64,000 bases of DNA. Origin: Medicago truncatula. Taxonomy: Eukaryota > Streptophyta > Magnoliopsida > Fabales > Fabaceae. Each line of letters begins with the position of its first letter. Positions within the stretch are counted from its first letter, which is position 1. Position numbers and translations under genes: made by a program. The stretch covers positions 33,702,494-33,766,493 of the forward strand of contig NC_053045.1 in assembly GCF_003473485.1 (NCBI RefSeq). The letters run 5' to 3'. The notes beneath the pieces were generated by a model, which had not been told where the DNA came from, made no database searches, and worked only from the letters and a program-made list of their open reading frames with translations. Below, one piece after another: positions 23,936 through 36,700 of the stretch.

Positions 23936-24097
23936 TAGAGCAATTGAATTATAATAATTAAAAAAAAAACACTTTAGAGCATTTCCCTAATTACAAAAAA
24001 AAAAAAAAAAACCACTAAAACGAAAAGATAAGTTTTTTGAGGGAAATAAAGAGAAAACTTAGAAGAAAATGATGAATGGTAGGAAAAGTGGAAGAAA

Positions 24098-26721
24098 ATG
24101 GTGTATATTTCGTTCTCACTATTACTTCCACTCTCGTTCCCTTTGAATCCCAAAAACCCAAAACGGTTTTCAGTAAGTACTAACCACAATCTCTCTTTCT
24201 TCTTCTTCTTCTTCTGTTTCTAACTTCTCACTTCTCATTTTCCTTTTCTGTTTATTTGCAGGAATGTCCTTACAAATTCAATTTCAGGATTTCATTGACG
24301 ATTCCCTCTTATTCCTCTCAGGTTCCCTTCATTTCTTATTTTAAATACTAACAATAATAGCTTATGTACACGTTTGGGTAAACAATTTAATTAACCATAT
24401 GTATGTGTTTCTGTATAGGCTATTTCTAAAACAAAAAAGATAAAACTATTTTCATATAAGCTTTAAGCTGTTTTCACAAGCTTAAAGCTGAAAACAACTT
24501 TTGGACATGTCATAAGTTGTTTGCATAAGCGCTCCCAAACAGTCTCACACATGTTTATGTCAGAAGATAAACTCAAATAAATCAATCCGTAAGTACATCC
24601 AAGACTAAGGTAAATAGATATGGGCGTAAAATTGATCTTTGTTTACACTATAATGTATATGTTATAGTTTTTAATGTTGTTTAGTTAGGGTAATAAGATT
24701 AGCTAGGCCTGAATTAAAATGAAATTTTGTTTATCCATTAGTACTGCCTCATTATGACCTACACTATCCTTCATGGCATTGGTTTTTGTCGGGCGGTAAC
24801 GATTCTTTAAATTATTTTACAGGAAAGAAGCATTGCACTGCCAGAATATGGGAAATACGAGAGCGTTGGGACAGTGAGCACAGAATCAATCACAAACAAT
24901 CCCAATGAATGCAGCAATTCACCAGAGATTCGGCAGAGTGGCCTACCTCCTTTAGTCAGTGCATTGAAAGCCTCAGCTGAAGAAAATGCTGCTACTTTTC
25001 ACTTTCCTGGACATAACAGAGGCCATGCTGCTCCTGCCTCGATGACTCGACTCATTGGAAGAAGACCATATGTTCATGATTTACCCGAGCTTCCTGAACT
25101 TGACAACCTCTTCTGTCCCCAAGGACCTATATTAGAAGCACAAACAGAAGCATCCAAACTTTTTGGTTCATCAGAGACATGGTTTCTTGTCGGAGGTACT
25201 ACTTGTGGGATTCAGGCAGCAATAATGGCAACCTGTTCACCAGGAGAATTTCTTATTCTTCCTCGAAATTGTCATTTATCAGCTATATCTGCCATGGTAT
25301 TATCCGGTGCAGTGCCTAAGTACATTGTTCCTGACTATAAAAATGACTGGGACATCGCTGGTGGTGTCACGCCATTACAGGTGATTCAATTGTTACACAC
25401 TATCACAATTTGGCTACATTCTCTAAAAATTTGTGATAAAATAAATTGACATGCTAGCGTAGCAGTTGATATGTTACATGATTGTCGTATTCATTCAAAA
25501 CACAATCTAAATATAATTTCCAACTCTAACACAAGATGAGTTTTTCCTGATTGCATGATTTTCTTACTGTACACGAAAATGATATTAGATATTCTCTTCA
25601 GACTCGACTCTTCTGGTAATCCTATCTAATGTTGTTCTCTTTCTCTCGTTTTTCTTTTCTTCCTGTGGTTGGTGTTGCAGGTATTGAGTGCTATCCAGGA
25701 ACTAGAATTGGAAGGAAAAAAAGCAGCAGCAGTTTTCATCACTTCACCTACTTATCATGGTATTTGCAGTAACTTGAGTGACATTTCCGAGTTGTGTCAT
25801 TCCCGTAAAATTCCTCTGATTGTTGATGAAGCTCACGGTGCACATCTAGGATTTCATTCTGAACTGCCTAGCTCAGCCCTCCAGCAAGGGGCTGATCTAA
25901 CTGTACAGTCTACTCACAAGGTTCTTTGCTCTCTTACTCAGTCATCTATGCTGCACATGTCAGGTGACATTGTAGATAAGGAAAAAATATCTAGGTGTCT
26001 CCAAACTCTCCAAAGCACAAGTCCTAGTTACCTTCTTTTGGCATCCCTAGATGCTGCCAGAGCTCAACTTAGTGAAAGCCCTGATACTGTATTCAACCAA
26101 GCGATTGAATTAGCAAATGAAGCAAAGTCCTCTCTTAAACGATTCCCTGGAATCTTAGTGCTTGAGAATTCTAGCTTTCTGACCATTCGTGCAATTGATC
26201 CATTGCGGCTTACTGTAGGTTTTTGGGAGCTTGGTTTATCAGGTTACGAAGCGGATGAAATCTTATATCGGGATTTTGGAATTGTTTGTGAACTCGTTGG
26301 GAATAAATCTATCACTTATGCACTTAATCTTGGAACCTGTAGGGACCATGTCCAAAGGCTTTTATCGGGAATAAAGCATCTAGCTGCAACATATCCTTCC
26401 ATTCAGCAACCTAAAGACGAAGTACTTACTGAACACACACCCTTTGATGATATAATCACAAGCTTGACCCCCAGAGATGCATTTTTTGCAAGCAAAAGAA
26501 AAGTAACGATAAAGGAGAGCATTGGTAAGGTTTCGGGGGAGCTTATTTGTCCATATCCTCCAGGCATACCTGTATTGATTCCCGGTGAGGTTATTACTGA
26601 GAGAGCCGTCAATTATCTACTCCATGTAAGAAGCAAAGGTGCTGATATTAGTGGAGCATCTGATCCCTTACTTTCTTCTATAGTTGTCTGCAATGTACAT
26701 AAAAAACAGCTGGTCTCATAA
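24098..26721 (+). CDS. Orn/Lys/Arg decarboxylase-like PLP enzyme, copy 1
   Basis: Four exons, all phase 0: 24098-24172, 24262-24321, 24823-25380 and 25681-26721, encoding 577 aa. The first 45 residues (MVYISFSLLLPLSFPLNPKN, then ECPYKFNFRISL) look like a plastid transit peptide. The catalytic domain follows: FHFPGHNRGHAAP, the motif of bacterial fold-type-I Orn/Lys/Arg decarboxylases; WFLVGGTTCGIQAAIMA; DEAHGAH with the PLP-ring Asp near residue 280; and VQSTHKVL with the Schiff-base Lys near residue 311. The C-terminal domain has GKVSGELICPYPPGIPVLIP. The family decarboxylates ornithine, lysine or arginine to putrescine, cadaverine or agmatine. The substrate here cannot be read from sequence. 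It is the only array member with a clean exon 2, and it ends seven residues later (HKKQLVS) than copies 2 and 3. It is not the ordinary plant ODC/ADC, which have the alanine-racemase fold. Confidence 0.9.
24371..24590. mobile_element. MITE, family A copy 2 (in decarboxylase copy 1, intron 2)
   Basis: About 220 bp with phrases gacatgtcataagttg, ctcccaaacagtctcaca and gtcagaagataaactcaaat in the same order as at 12153-12267 and 46907-47148. It begins near cgtttgggtaaacaa and ends near aaatcaatccg, imperfect inverse ends. It lies wholly inside the intron. Confidence 0.6.
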
Positions 26722-28315
26722 TAATTGAGAAATATTTCACACAGCTGAAGAAACTCTTAGGTATTTATTCAACTAACTAATGCTAGCAATGGCTGTTGAT
26801 GTAGGTAGATTTTCTCTAATTGGAATGGATTGAAATAAAAGAGCCATTCTGAATTTTGTCTAGTGAAAATCTTCCAGATTTCAATGCTTTAGATATGGGT
26901 CAGAGTCATTGGAAAAGAAATGTCTTAAGTAATGTCACTGTTCTGTTTAAAATGACTCCTTATTGGATATTTAAATATTTGGCAGAAATCGCCACCTCAT
27001 TGTTTCATGGTATTTCAACGTGAAAAACCAAAAGTTACAAATTGTAGCTTTAGAAGTGTGTTAACAATCCACCCACTGCCAAAACAAACACATGCTAAGT
27101 TGATCTTTAGTTGACAGATTTACAGAATTCTAAGTTGACGGTTTCATGATATTCTGGCAATTTTGTTTTTGTTTTTGTAGATAGACGAAATGACAAAGCC
27201 ATTATAAACTCACACACATAAGTGGAGGTACCGGGGTTCGAACCCCGATCATGGCATCCGGCCTAACAATTTCGGCATTTTGCTAGTTGAGCTAGAATTT
27301 TTTGATAATTATTTTGTTTATTTTATTTATAACTTCTCATTGATTTGTGTTAAATGACTTAATATTTGGAAGACCGATGAAGCACTACCTCGTTTCTTTA
27401 TTAATTTTTTGGTTTTTTCGCGCGTTATCTTCATCTGAGGTAATCGTATTTAAGACCAACAAACACAAAATGCGAGCATCTCTTACAAATATAATTTAAA
27501 TCCTGGTTCATCATATTGTTGAAATCTAACTCCATTCAAATATGATGGTACTTCATTCTCTTATTATAATCCTACTTTGTTTGACATATATATACACATT
27601 AAAAAATAGAAAAAGTTCGTTGGACAATTCAAAAGTTGTTTGACACCATATTTTTAAACTGTTGTTAATTTAATAATAATGTTTTTCTTTCTTATAGTTT
27701 TTTTTTTAAGGAATTTCTTATAGTTAAAGTAACACTTTCTTTCAAAAAATCACTTATTTTATGTGTCTTTCTGTATTGTTGTTGAAAAAGTTGTCTTATT
27801 TTTTGTATTTTATTTTAAAGAGGGCCGAAACTCGTACAAAAGTAGGTATCATATTTTGATTTTGATTGTTGCAATATCACCCATCATTAAGAAAGTAGGT
27901 ATCATATTTAATGTGTTTATGAATGTTGTTAAAATACCATTTTATCTATAGAGATATATTGATCTTTGAATTTTTCTTTCTAAGAAAGTAACTATTTATT
28001 GACAGCTAGGCAAGTAGAGTTGATAGTGAAAGAAAAAGCAAAGAATAATCTTGTGGCTGATTTTGAAACGTACTATAAATTCAATAGTGAGCTGTCCAAA
28101 AAATGAATTAAATAGTGTAAAATGGCAGTGAGGAAAGGCCTTTCTTTCCCGCTCAAAAACAGACAATCCGTGTTGACACGAGGGGGGACAGGAGGGAGGG
28201 CATGTCTTCTTAATACAGTTAGTTGGTAACACTGATGAAGATAAGATTAGTTTAGTCCTTTAAGGAAAACAAGATCCAAAGCAACCGTAGCAAGAAGCTG
28301 TGGAAGAAGAAGAAA
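26722..28315. other. Spacer between decarboxylase copies 1 and 2
   Basis: The first 250 bp is a 3' flank that recurs after copy 3 (from about 41630), in phrases such as cacacagctgaagaaa and ccagatttcaatgctt. A SINE follows at 27170-27305. The rest is AT-rich and without recognisable genes. The final 100 bp should include the copy 2 promoter and 5' UTR. Confidence 0.55.
27170..27305 (-). mobile_element. tRNA-derived SINE
   Basis: Reading the minus strand, an A box (tctagctcaactagca, 27296-27281) is followed by a near-perfect B box (cggggttcgaaccccgg, around 27248-27231). Then come cctccacttatgtgtgtgag and a tail near gtcatttcgtctatcta. This order and wording are those of a common legume SINE. 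The best preserved of the five SINE-like sequences here. Confidence 0.72.
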
Positions 28316-31300
28316 ATGGTGTATTCTTCACTTCCACTTCCAGTACTCTCATTCCCTTTCATTCCCAAAAGGAGGCCAAAATGCTTTTCTGTAAGCCCTT
28401 CACTTTTTTCATTTACTTATTTTCCTATCACATTGCTTCTTAATTTTGGAAGCAATAAAATGGTGTATGCTTCACTTTCACTATCACTTCTCATCTTCAT
28501 TTTCCTTTGCAAACCATTCCTCTCAGCTGGTCCCCCTTCACTTCCTATTTAATTTTTATGCATTTTCTAAATAAAAATTTCCATTGTTTCCTTGGATTCT
28601 TCTTATTTTTTCTCCCTATACAATAATGAACTGTTTTATCTCACAACAATGGACTAATTTTACCACGATATCATAGATTTTAAATAGTAATATTATGACA
28701 ATAAAATTGGTTAAATACGATTAGAGAAATAGCAAGTTAACTAGGAAAGAAATGTAAAACTACGTTCTCTTCTTCTTATTTAAACTCTAGTGTTGAGTTT
28801 GTTCGGAGACAAGCAAATGAGGCTCCTCATGCTCTTGTAGAGGTGGCCACATTTTCAGCAAGTGTCTGAATACTAGTTGATATACCATATTGTATTGAAC
28901 ATATCTTGATTAATGGTATGCTATAACCATCCTTTGTCAAAAAAGCTAAGGGGTCAAGGTGGTCTAAATTTTTTGATTTCAAACGTTAAATATAAAAACT
29001 AAACATGTTCGGATAAAATGGAGTTGAAACAATTTTTCAATTTTTTCGTTTTTGTTTTAATGTAACTTGTCACTACTAGTGGTCGCCGACTACCACCACT
29101 GCTCCTGATCAACACTCCATCCACCTTTGAACACCACCATCAACCACTCCGACCATCATCAAACCACTACTCTGGCCACCGTCGATCACCACTCTAAAAG
29201 CCGTATGCAGATAACCTCCACTTTCAACTACTATTATTAAAATTACCATTAAATAAATAAATTAAATGTTTCTAATATTTTAATGGTATGAATCGCTTTG
29301 ATAAAGACATGTTTATGATGAATATTATGTTTATCTTGATGCTTTAAACTGGTTTGGGTTTTGAAAAATTTCATAACTCAAAACTGGTTTGGCTCTAGAA
29401 TGTGCTATACAAGTACATTCAACTCTTGGGTAAAAAGATAGCACTTAATATTGATGTTTGGTGCAGTCCAATACAATTAGACATTTTTAGTGTATATAAT
29501 TATGATTTTAAATGGAGTTTAATTGAGGTAATAAGGTTAGCCAAGCCTGAAATAAAATGAAATGTTGTCTATCCATTAGTATTTCCTCATTTTGACCTAC
29601 ACGTTCCTTCACTGCACCGGGTTTTGTCAGGCAGTAGCAGTTCTTTAAATTACTATTTTACAGGAAAGAAGCACTGCACTACAAGAATACGAGCAAGAGG
29701 AGAGCATTGGGACAGTGAATACTGCATCAATCACGAACAACACCGTTTTGTTCAGCAATTCACCAGTGCTTCAGCAGAGTGGCCTACCTCCTCTAGTCAG
29801 TGCATTGAAAGCCTCAGCTGAAGAAAATGCTGCCAGCTTTCACTTTCCAGGACACAACAGAGGCCATGCCGCTCCTTCTTCGTTGACTCAACTCATTGGA
29901 GTAAGACCATATGCTCATGATTTGTCTAGCATTCCAGAGCTTGACAACCTCTTTTGTCCCCAAGGGCCCATATTAGAAGCACAAAGAGAAGCATCCAAAC
30001 TGTTCGGATCATCAGAGACATGGTTTCTTGTCAACGGTACTACTTGTGGAGTCCAGGCAGCAATAATGGCAACCTGTTCACCGGGAGAATATCTGATTCT
30101 TCCTAGGAATTCTCATTTATCAGCTATATCTGCCATGGTTTTATCTGGTGCATCGCCTAAGTACATTATTCCTGACTATAAAAATGATTGGGACATCGCT
30201 GGTGGCGTCACTCCATTACAGGTGATTCAGATATCATACACTAACATATTGTGGCTAAATTTGCAATTTTCTTTTTTTTAATGGCAACAAATTTGCGAAA
30301 AATTGATGGTAAAGGAAATTGGTATGCTGGCGTAGCAGTTGATACGTTATATAATTGTAAAAAATTCATCCATAAAGCAATCTAAATAGATTTTCTAATT
30401 CTGACACGGAAGATGAGTTTCTTATGATTTCCTGATTAAGTGATTTTTTACTGTCCTCAAAATTGGTATTAGATATTCTCTTCAGATTCAACTCTTCTGG
30501 TAATCCTATTTAATGTTGTTCTCTCTTTGTTTCTGCTGGTGGAATCGATGGTTGTTGTTGCAGGTATTGAATGCTATCCAGGAACTAGAATTGGAAGGAA
30601 AGAAAGCAGCAGCAGTTTTCATCACTTCACCTACTTACCATGGTGTTTGCAGTAACTTGAGTGATATTTCTGCTTTGTGTCATTCTCGTAAAATTCCTTT
30701 GATTGTTGATGAAGCTCATGGAGCACATCTAGGATTACATTCTGAACTGCCTAGCTCAGCCCTCCAGCAAGGGGCTGATCTAACTGTACAATCTACTCAC
30801 AAGGTTCTTTCCTCTCTTACTCAATCGTCTATGCTGCACATGTCGGGCGACATTGTAGATAAGGAAAAAATATCTAGGTGTCTCCAAACACTGCAAAGCA
30901 CAAGTCCTAGTTACCTTCTTTTGGCATCCCTAGATGCTGCTAGAGCTCAACTTAGTGAAAGCCCTGCTATTGTATTTAAACAAGCGATTGAATTAGCAAA
31001 TGAAGCAAAGTTTTTGCTAAAACGAATCCCTGGCGTCTCAGTGCTTGAGAATTCAAGCTTTCCAAATTTTCCCGCATTTGATCCATTCCGGCTTACTGTA
31101 GGCTTTTGGGAGCTTGGTTTATCAGGTTACCAAGCAAATGAAATCTTATGCAGGGATTTTGGAATCGTCCGTGAGCTTGTTGGGTATAAATCTATCACTT
31201 ATGTACTTAATCTTGGAACTTGTAGAGACCATGTCCAAAGGCTTTTATTGGGAGCAAAGCATCTAGCTGCAGTATATTCTTCCATTCAGCAACGTAAAGA

Positions 31301-31583
31301 CAAAGTACTTACTGATCATGCACCCTTTGATGATATAATCATGAGCTTGACACCTAGAGATGCATTCTTTGCAAGTAAAAGAAAAGTAATGGTGAAAGAG
31401 AGCATTGGTAAGGTTTCGGGGGAGCTTATATGTCCATACCCTCCAGGCATACCGGTATTGATCCCAGGCGAGGTTATTACTGAGAAAGCAGTCGATTATC
31501 TACTCCATGTAAGAAGTGAAGGTGCTGATATTAGTGGAGCATCTGATCCCTTACTTTCCTCGATAGTTGTCTGCAATGTATAG
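28316..31583 (+). CDS. Orn/Lys/Arg decarboxylase-like PLP enzyme, copy 2 (exon 2 lost)
   Basis: Exon 1 is 28316-28390 (MVYSSLPLPVLSFPFIPKRR). The main exons are 29664-30221 and 30564-31583. The sequence matching copy 1 exon 2 has been deleted at about 28520: only the flanking ttttcctttgca and attcctctcag survive, and both splice sites are gone. Exons 1 and 3 are both phase 0, so skipping it leaves an open frame of 550 aa. FHFPGHNRGHAAP, DEAHGAH and VQSTHKVL are all kept, so catalysis is plausible. The transit region is shorter by 20 residues, which might change targeting. WFLVNGTTCG replaces WFLVGGTTCG of copy 1. Exons 3-4 and the 342-bp intron between them are almost identical to copy 3. Confidence 0.85.
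28458..28552 (+). repeat. Partial second copy of decarboxylase exon 1
   Basis: Within intron 1 of copy 2, aaaatggtgtatgcttcact repeats the start of exon 1 (compare 33795-33812 of copy 3). It runs into cttctcatcttcattttcct, which matches the intron just before exon 2 of copy 1. It looks like a recombination scar from unequal exchange within the array. It has no good donor site. Confidence 0.6.
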
Positions 31584-33797
31584 TAAACAGCTGGTGACAG
31601 TTATTACTAATTAGATATAACAGTTAGCTAAATCAGTTAGTTATAGTATAATTATACTAATTACTTGTTCTTGTTTTTGGCTATAGAAACCTTATGTACT
31701 CCTTGATGTAGTTTATATTATCAATATAATTTTTCAATTTACTTTTCTCTTATCAATTATAAAAAACACGTTGTAGCTATATAACACGAACACTTAAGAT
31801 TGAATGCAAACAACCATATCCTACACGTGTCTAGTCATTCAATACTTCTATTTTTTCAAATCATGACAATTGAGTCAAACGTTTTCAGATGGAACTAGAT
31901 ACGGCCAATTACAAACAGGTAACACATCTATTCAAGAATATTATTCTGGTTTTTTGAATTTATGGACATACCACTTTGGTATTATACATGTTCTTGTTCC
32001 CAAGACTTTTTTTTGCGGCTGCCCAAAAGGTCTACAATACTAGTAGGCGGGACCAATTTCTCATGAAGTTTCACCATGAATTTGAGGTTGTTAGAGTTGC
32101 TTTGTTGAATATGAACTATGTTCCTTCTTTGGATATTTGTGTTGGCGAACTTTCTAAGGAGCAACAATGCCTCCTTACTCCAAGAATATATCACATGATG
32201 TTGCCATTTATGAGTTTGTGACAGTTGCATACGGCGCTTAGAGTAGAGGTAAAAGTTGTGTCATATGCGACATGTCCAATGCGACATGTGATATGCTGGT
32301 TGTCTTGTGAAAGAGAAAATGCACGGGAAGGTGATCATGAAAGGGCCTAAAGTGGGGCGATTGTTACAGATCCAGTTTATTTTCGGTCATTTATCTCTCG
32401 CGTGTAAAAATGTTTTGAATTCTTGTGAGAATTGGCAAATAAAATTGGGTCATATAAACTTTGTTGTTTTAAATAAAAATGTTGTTTCTAATGCCTCTAT
32501 TTCATGCTCTATTTGCAAATTGGCTAAAAGTAAAACAATTCCTTTTCCGTTTGGTGTCTATCGTGCTTCCACTTGTTTTGAGATGACCCATATTGATGTG
32601 TGGGATATCTCTTGTAGTTTCTCATGCTCACTATAATATTGTCACTTTTATTGATGAATACATTCGTTTTACTTGAATATATTTTCTTCGGTCTAAATAT
32701 GAATTGTTTTCTATGCTTAAGAAATTTCTAACATATGTTGAAACTAAATTTCAAGCAAGTGTTAAGTTTTTGTGTTAACTCTAGTGGTGAGTACATGCCT
32801 CATGAGTTTAAGGAGTATCTTCAACAAAATGGTATCCTATCCAAACAATCTTGTCCCAATACTCCCCAACCAAATGGGATGGCAGAACTCAAGAATCACA
32901 TTTGCTTGATGCAACGTGCACCTAGCTTACTTCTTCAAGCTTCTCTACCATCCCAATTTTGGGTGGAGGTTTTTTTCACAATTATTGATCAATCGCCTTC
33001 CATCTACAATTATTGATCTTGATTGTCCTTTCTTCCATCTTTTAAAACTCACTTATTAATTAATTAGAGTGGTTTGCATAATTGAGTCACATGGGACCCA
33101 CAAAATTTATATAGGACCCACATGATTTGGTGGGACCAAAATGAATTTTAACCAATGAAAGAGAGTGTATTAAAAAGTGTGTGTTGCTTGCTAGCATTCC
33201 ATATTTCAATTCTAGTTTATAATAATACATTTAAATTTGTACCAAAAAAAGAAAATACATTTAAATATATGAAATATTAATGTATACTAATAAGCTTAAA
33301 TAATTTTACTAAAAAGGTTTACAAATTTACAATTTTTTTGAACAGGTACAAATTTACAATTAAATATAATATAATAATAAATAATTTTATTTATATTTAC
33401 TTAAATAGGTCGGCCTAATAGATTCAAGAGGTTTTTTTTAATGACATGTGGCCTGACCTTTTAAGCTAAATAAGATTCTAAAAAAGTCTAAACTTTTTCT
33501 TTTTAAGAAAAAAGTCTAACCTAACCTATTTCGATCCGAGATTCACCAACACGCCACTTGTGTATTACCAATCATGAAATGCACGTTTATTCGACTTATC
33601 ACACTTGTTTGGAATAGGCAATAAAAAAAAATGAAGAAACTTGATGCACACGTATCATAATTTAATTTGCAATAGGCAATAAAAAAAGAAAGAATAGTAT
33701 CATCATCCCCCTCTTAAAGTCTCAGCTTCTGTCGGTTTTGGTCAAGGAAGGTTAGTGAGAAGCAAGCTCACAACCAGAGATGAGGTGGTGGAAGAAA
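31584..33797. other. Spacer between decarboxylase copies 2 and 3
   Basis: It holds the copy 2 3' flank, a Copia-type fossil (listed separately) and about 770 bp of AT-rich DNA. A short inverted pair near 33100-33145 (gggacccac ... gtgggacc) is the only other structure seen. Confidence 0.5.
31985..33020 (+). mobile_element. Copia-type LTR retrotransposon fossil, internal fragment
   Basis: A broken fragment with recognisable pieces in Ty1/copia order: gag-like sequence, then the region before integrase with its zinc-binding segment, then part of the integrase core. Reverse transcriptase and RNase H parts were not found, and no flanking LTRs were recognised. It is clearly dead, with several breaks. 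Their number, together with the missing LTRs, suggests an old insertion. It sits between decarboxylase copies 2 and 3. Confidence 0.75.
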
Positions 33798-36700
33798 ATG
33801 GTGTATGCTTCACTCTCGCCAGCTTTAACTCCCAAAAGGCCAAAACGGTTTTCACCTTCCCATTTTCCAGTAAGTGCCAACCAGTACTTCTCTTTCTTCT
33901 GCTGTTTCTAACTTTTATGCAAGAATTTCCCTAGCAAATTGAATTTCAGGCCTTCGCCCACTACAACATCTAGTTTCTTAAAAAAAATAATAATATTTAC
34001 ATCTAGTAACAAAAGAAATAGGCTTCCATATTGATATATGAATAAAAATACATACACTTGAAAAGATTAATAGACAACGTATAATATACAAGTAAAGATA
34101 AAAGCGGCTAAATTGTATTTTTGGTCCCTTACAAACTTCGATAACAAGAGTCCCAGAAAAATTTCAGAAGAAAATGAAGAAAACCTAACGTTTTTAAATT
34201 AAAACTAACGGAAATGACCAAAATGTGTAACGGAAAGAAGTTAAGGGACCAAAATAAATCGAATTTTAATTAAGGGACCAAAACAATACTCCCTAAATAG
34301 TTAAGGGACAAAAAATACAATTTAGCCCACATTTTAATGTATAAGTAAAATATATAGATGCATATATAAATTAAAAAAAATAAGAACCCGTATTTTTTTT
34401 TTATGGTGACCGGGATTTGAACTCCGAACCTTGCATATTTTATGCATCGTCCATATCAATTGGCTAAGCTCACGAGGACTATTAATATATAATTAAAAAT
34501 ACATATACATGTATAAATAAAAAAAATAGAGTTAAATATATTTTTAATCCATATAAATATACCAACTTTTTATTTTATTCCCTCTAATTTTTTTATTAGA
34601 CTTTTAGTCTCCCAAAATTTTTTCATCACCACTTTTAGTCCATACTTTTTAGTCAACTCATGTCTAACCTTCATATATTTTAATGAAATTTTTCATAAAT
34701 GGGTAGAATATTATGACAATCTCCCTCATATATATATATATTTTTCAACAAAACTTGAATTTTTTATGTTTTTGGTGCTTAAAAATTCATATTTAATTCA
34801 TGTTTTGTTAAAAAAAATTCTAATTTTTTTGGGAGTGATTGTCATAATATTTTACATAGTTCTGGAAAATTTCATTAAAAAATATGAAGGTTAGACATGA
34901 GTTGACTAAAAAGTAGGGACCAAAAATAATAGTTCTAACAAATTTTTTCAGAAGGACTAAAACGAAAAATATGTATATTTATAAGAAAAAAATAAGACAC
35001 TCGTTAATATTTCCCTTAAAATAACAACTTTAAATAAGGAATTTTTTTTTTCTGACCCCTTTGTCAAAAAAAATTCCATGTCTAACCCCCTATGAATATT
35101 ATTCACCAAACTGACCCACTTTTTTTTTTTTTTTTTTTGTCCTTTTTCCATTCCCGCCATTTGAAAGCTCTGACACATGTCAAATCCTGACTGACCGACT
35201 GTTTTTTATTTTTTTTCATTACCGCCATTTCAAATGGCGGGACTGAATTTTAATTTTTTTTTTTCGTTTTTTGTTTTTTTGGGCAACATATATATACATT
35301 AAAAACATAAATAATAATAAATAAAAACATAGTAATGATAATGATTACCGTACCATTGAGTTATCGGTTACGATTGAAAACCGGGAGATTCCACAACATC
35401 ATCAAACACCGCAACCGCGTCAAAAATCTCAATTGTTTTCACAAACACAATATGCGTTTGAACCCCCATCTTCATCACAACAATTACCGTACACCCAACT
35501 GTTCTCACAAACACAGTATGAGTTTGAACCCCCATCTTCATCACAACAATTACGGTACACCCAATCGTTCTCACAAACACAACAATTACCGTACACCCAA
35601 CCGTTCTCACAAACACAATATAAATTTGAACCCCATCTTCATCACAACAATTACCGTACACCCAACCGTTCTCACAAACACAATATGAATTTGAACCCTT
35701 ATCTTCACAACCACAACCACCACCGCAAACGCAACCACAAACACAAACCCGCCTAGAAGATCTTTTCACTCGTCAGTTTGAAGAGATCCCAGACAACATT
35801 CAAGAACAAGAAGAAGAAGCTAGTAGTGAAAGTGACGAAGACGAGGCACTTCAGCATGATGCAGATGAAGAAGACGAACACGAAAATAGATATGAAGAAG
35901 AAGATATTTGGAGGAACATTATGTTTGGCACACAACCACAACCACCGCTACAGACAGTGCCGATCAGAGCCTCTTACTGTCCCCCGCTGCATATGCGTAA
36001 CGTTGACGTTGATGCATATGATGCTCTGCCTACCGACGATCACTGGAATACGAATGTTCATGTCGATGGGGCTATTGAGCAAGGAATGACATTTCACAGC
36101 AAAGAAGATTGTTTGCATGCAATCAAGTCTTTCCACATCCGACAATCGCTGGATTACGATGTTATACACTCAGATCCAAGAAGATATGTCATTCAATGTA
36201 CCCTCGAGACTTGTCTATTTAAGTTGAGAGCTTCCTTTAGAAAAAGGAGTGGCAAATGGAAGATTGGAACCATGATGGGTCCACACAATTGCACATCGAC
36301 TTTAATGTCACAGGATCATCGCAAGCTCAACTACAAACTTATAAGTCAAAGCATCAAAACACTTTTGCATGCAGATGCCTCGGTAACGCCAAAATTGATC
36401 ATTGTGCACATTAAAGAAAAGTTTAACTACACAACCACATATCGAAAGGCGTGGTTAGCAAAGAACGCTGTCATCGAATCTATTTACGGGAAATGGGAGG
36501 AATCATATAATGATCTTCCGCAATGGTTGAATGTGATGAAGGAGACAATGCCAGGGACCGTCTTTGATTTAAAAACGCAAATTGGCGAGAATGGAGAGAC
36601 ACAATTTCATCGTCTATTTTGGGCCTTCTATCCATGCATCCATGTGTTTAAGTATTGCAAACCAGTTGTCCATGTCGACGGGACGTGGTTGTATGGCAAG

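Larger units (their letters stand above)
21117..24097. other. AT-rich intergenic region with MITE, SINE and LINE remnants
   Basis: Nearly 3 kb without a host gene. It holds a Stowaway-like MITE, a SINE-like fragment and a LINE RNase H remnant, listed separately. Elsewhere I see only AT-rich sequence and short frames of no recognisable content. Confidence 0.55.

Noticed and set aside
24098-26721. Recent horizontal transfer from bacteria
   Set aside because: The enzyme family is bacterial-like, but the gene has introns, plant-like base composition and a transit-like exon, so any transfer would be ancient. Nothing here demonstrates a recent event.
27231-27296. A functional tRNA gene
   Set aside because: A and B boxes are present, but there is no cloverleaf with an acceptor stem and anticodon arm, and the flanks match a SINE body.
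35368-35769. Cys/Gly/Val-rich open frame on the minus strand
   Set aside because: It is the antisense shadow of the Gln/Pro-rich repeats in the Mutator-like transposase; the repeat forces an open frame on both strands.
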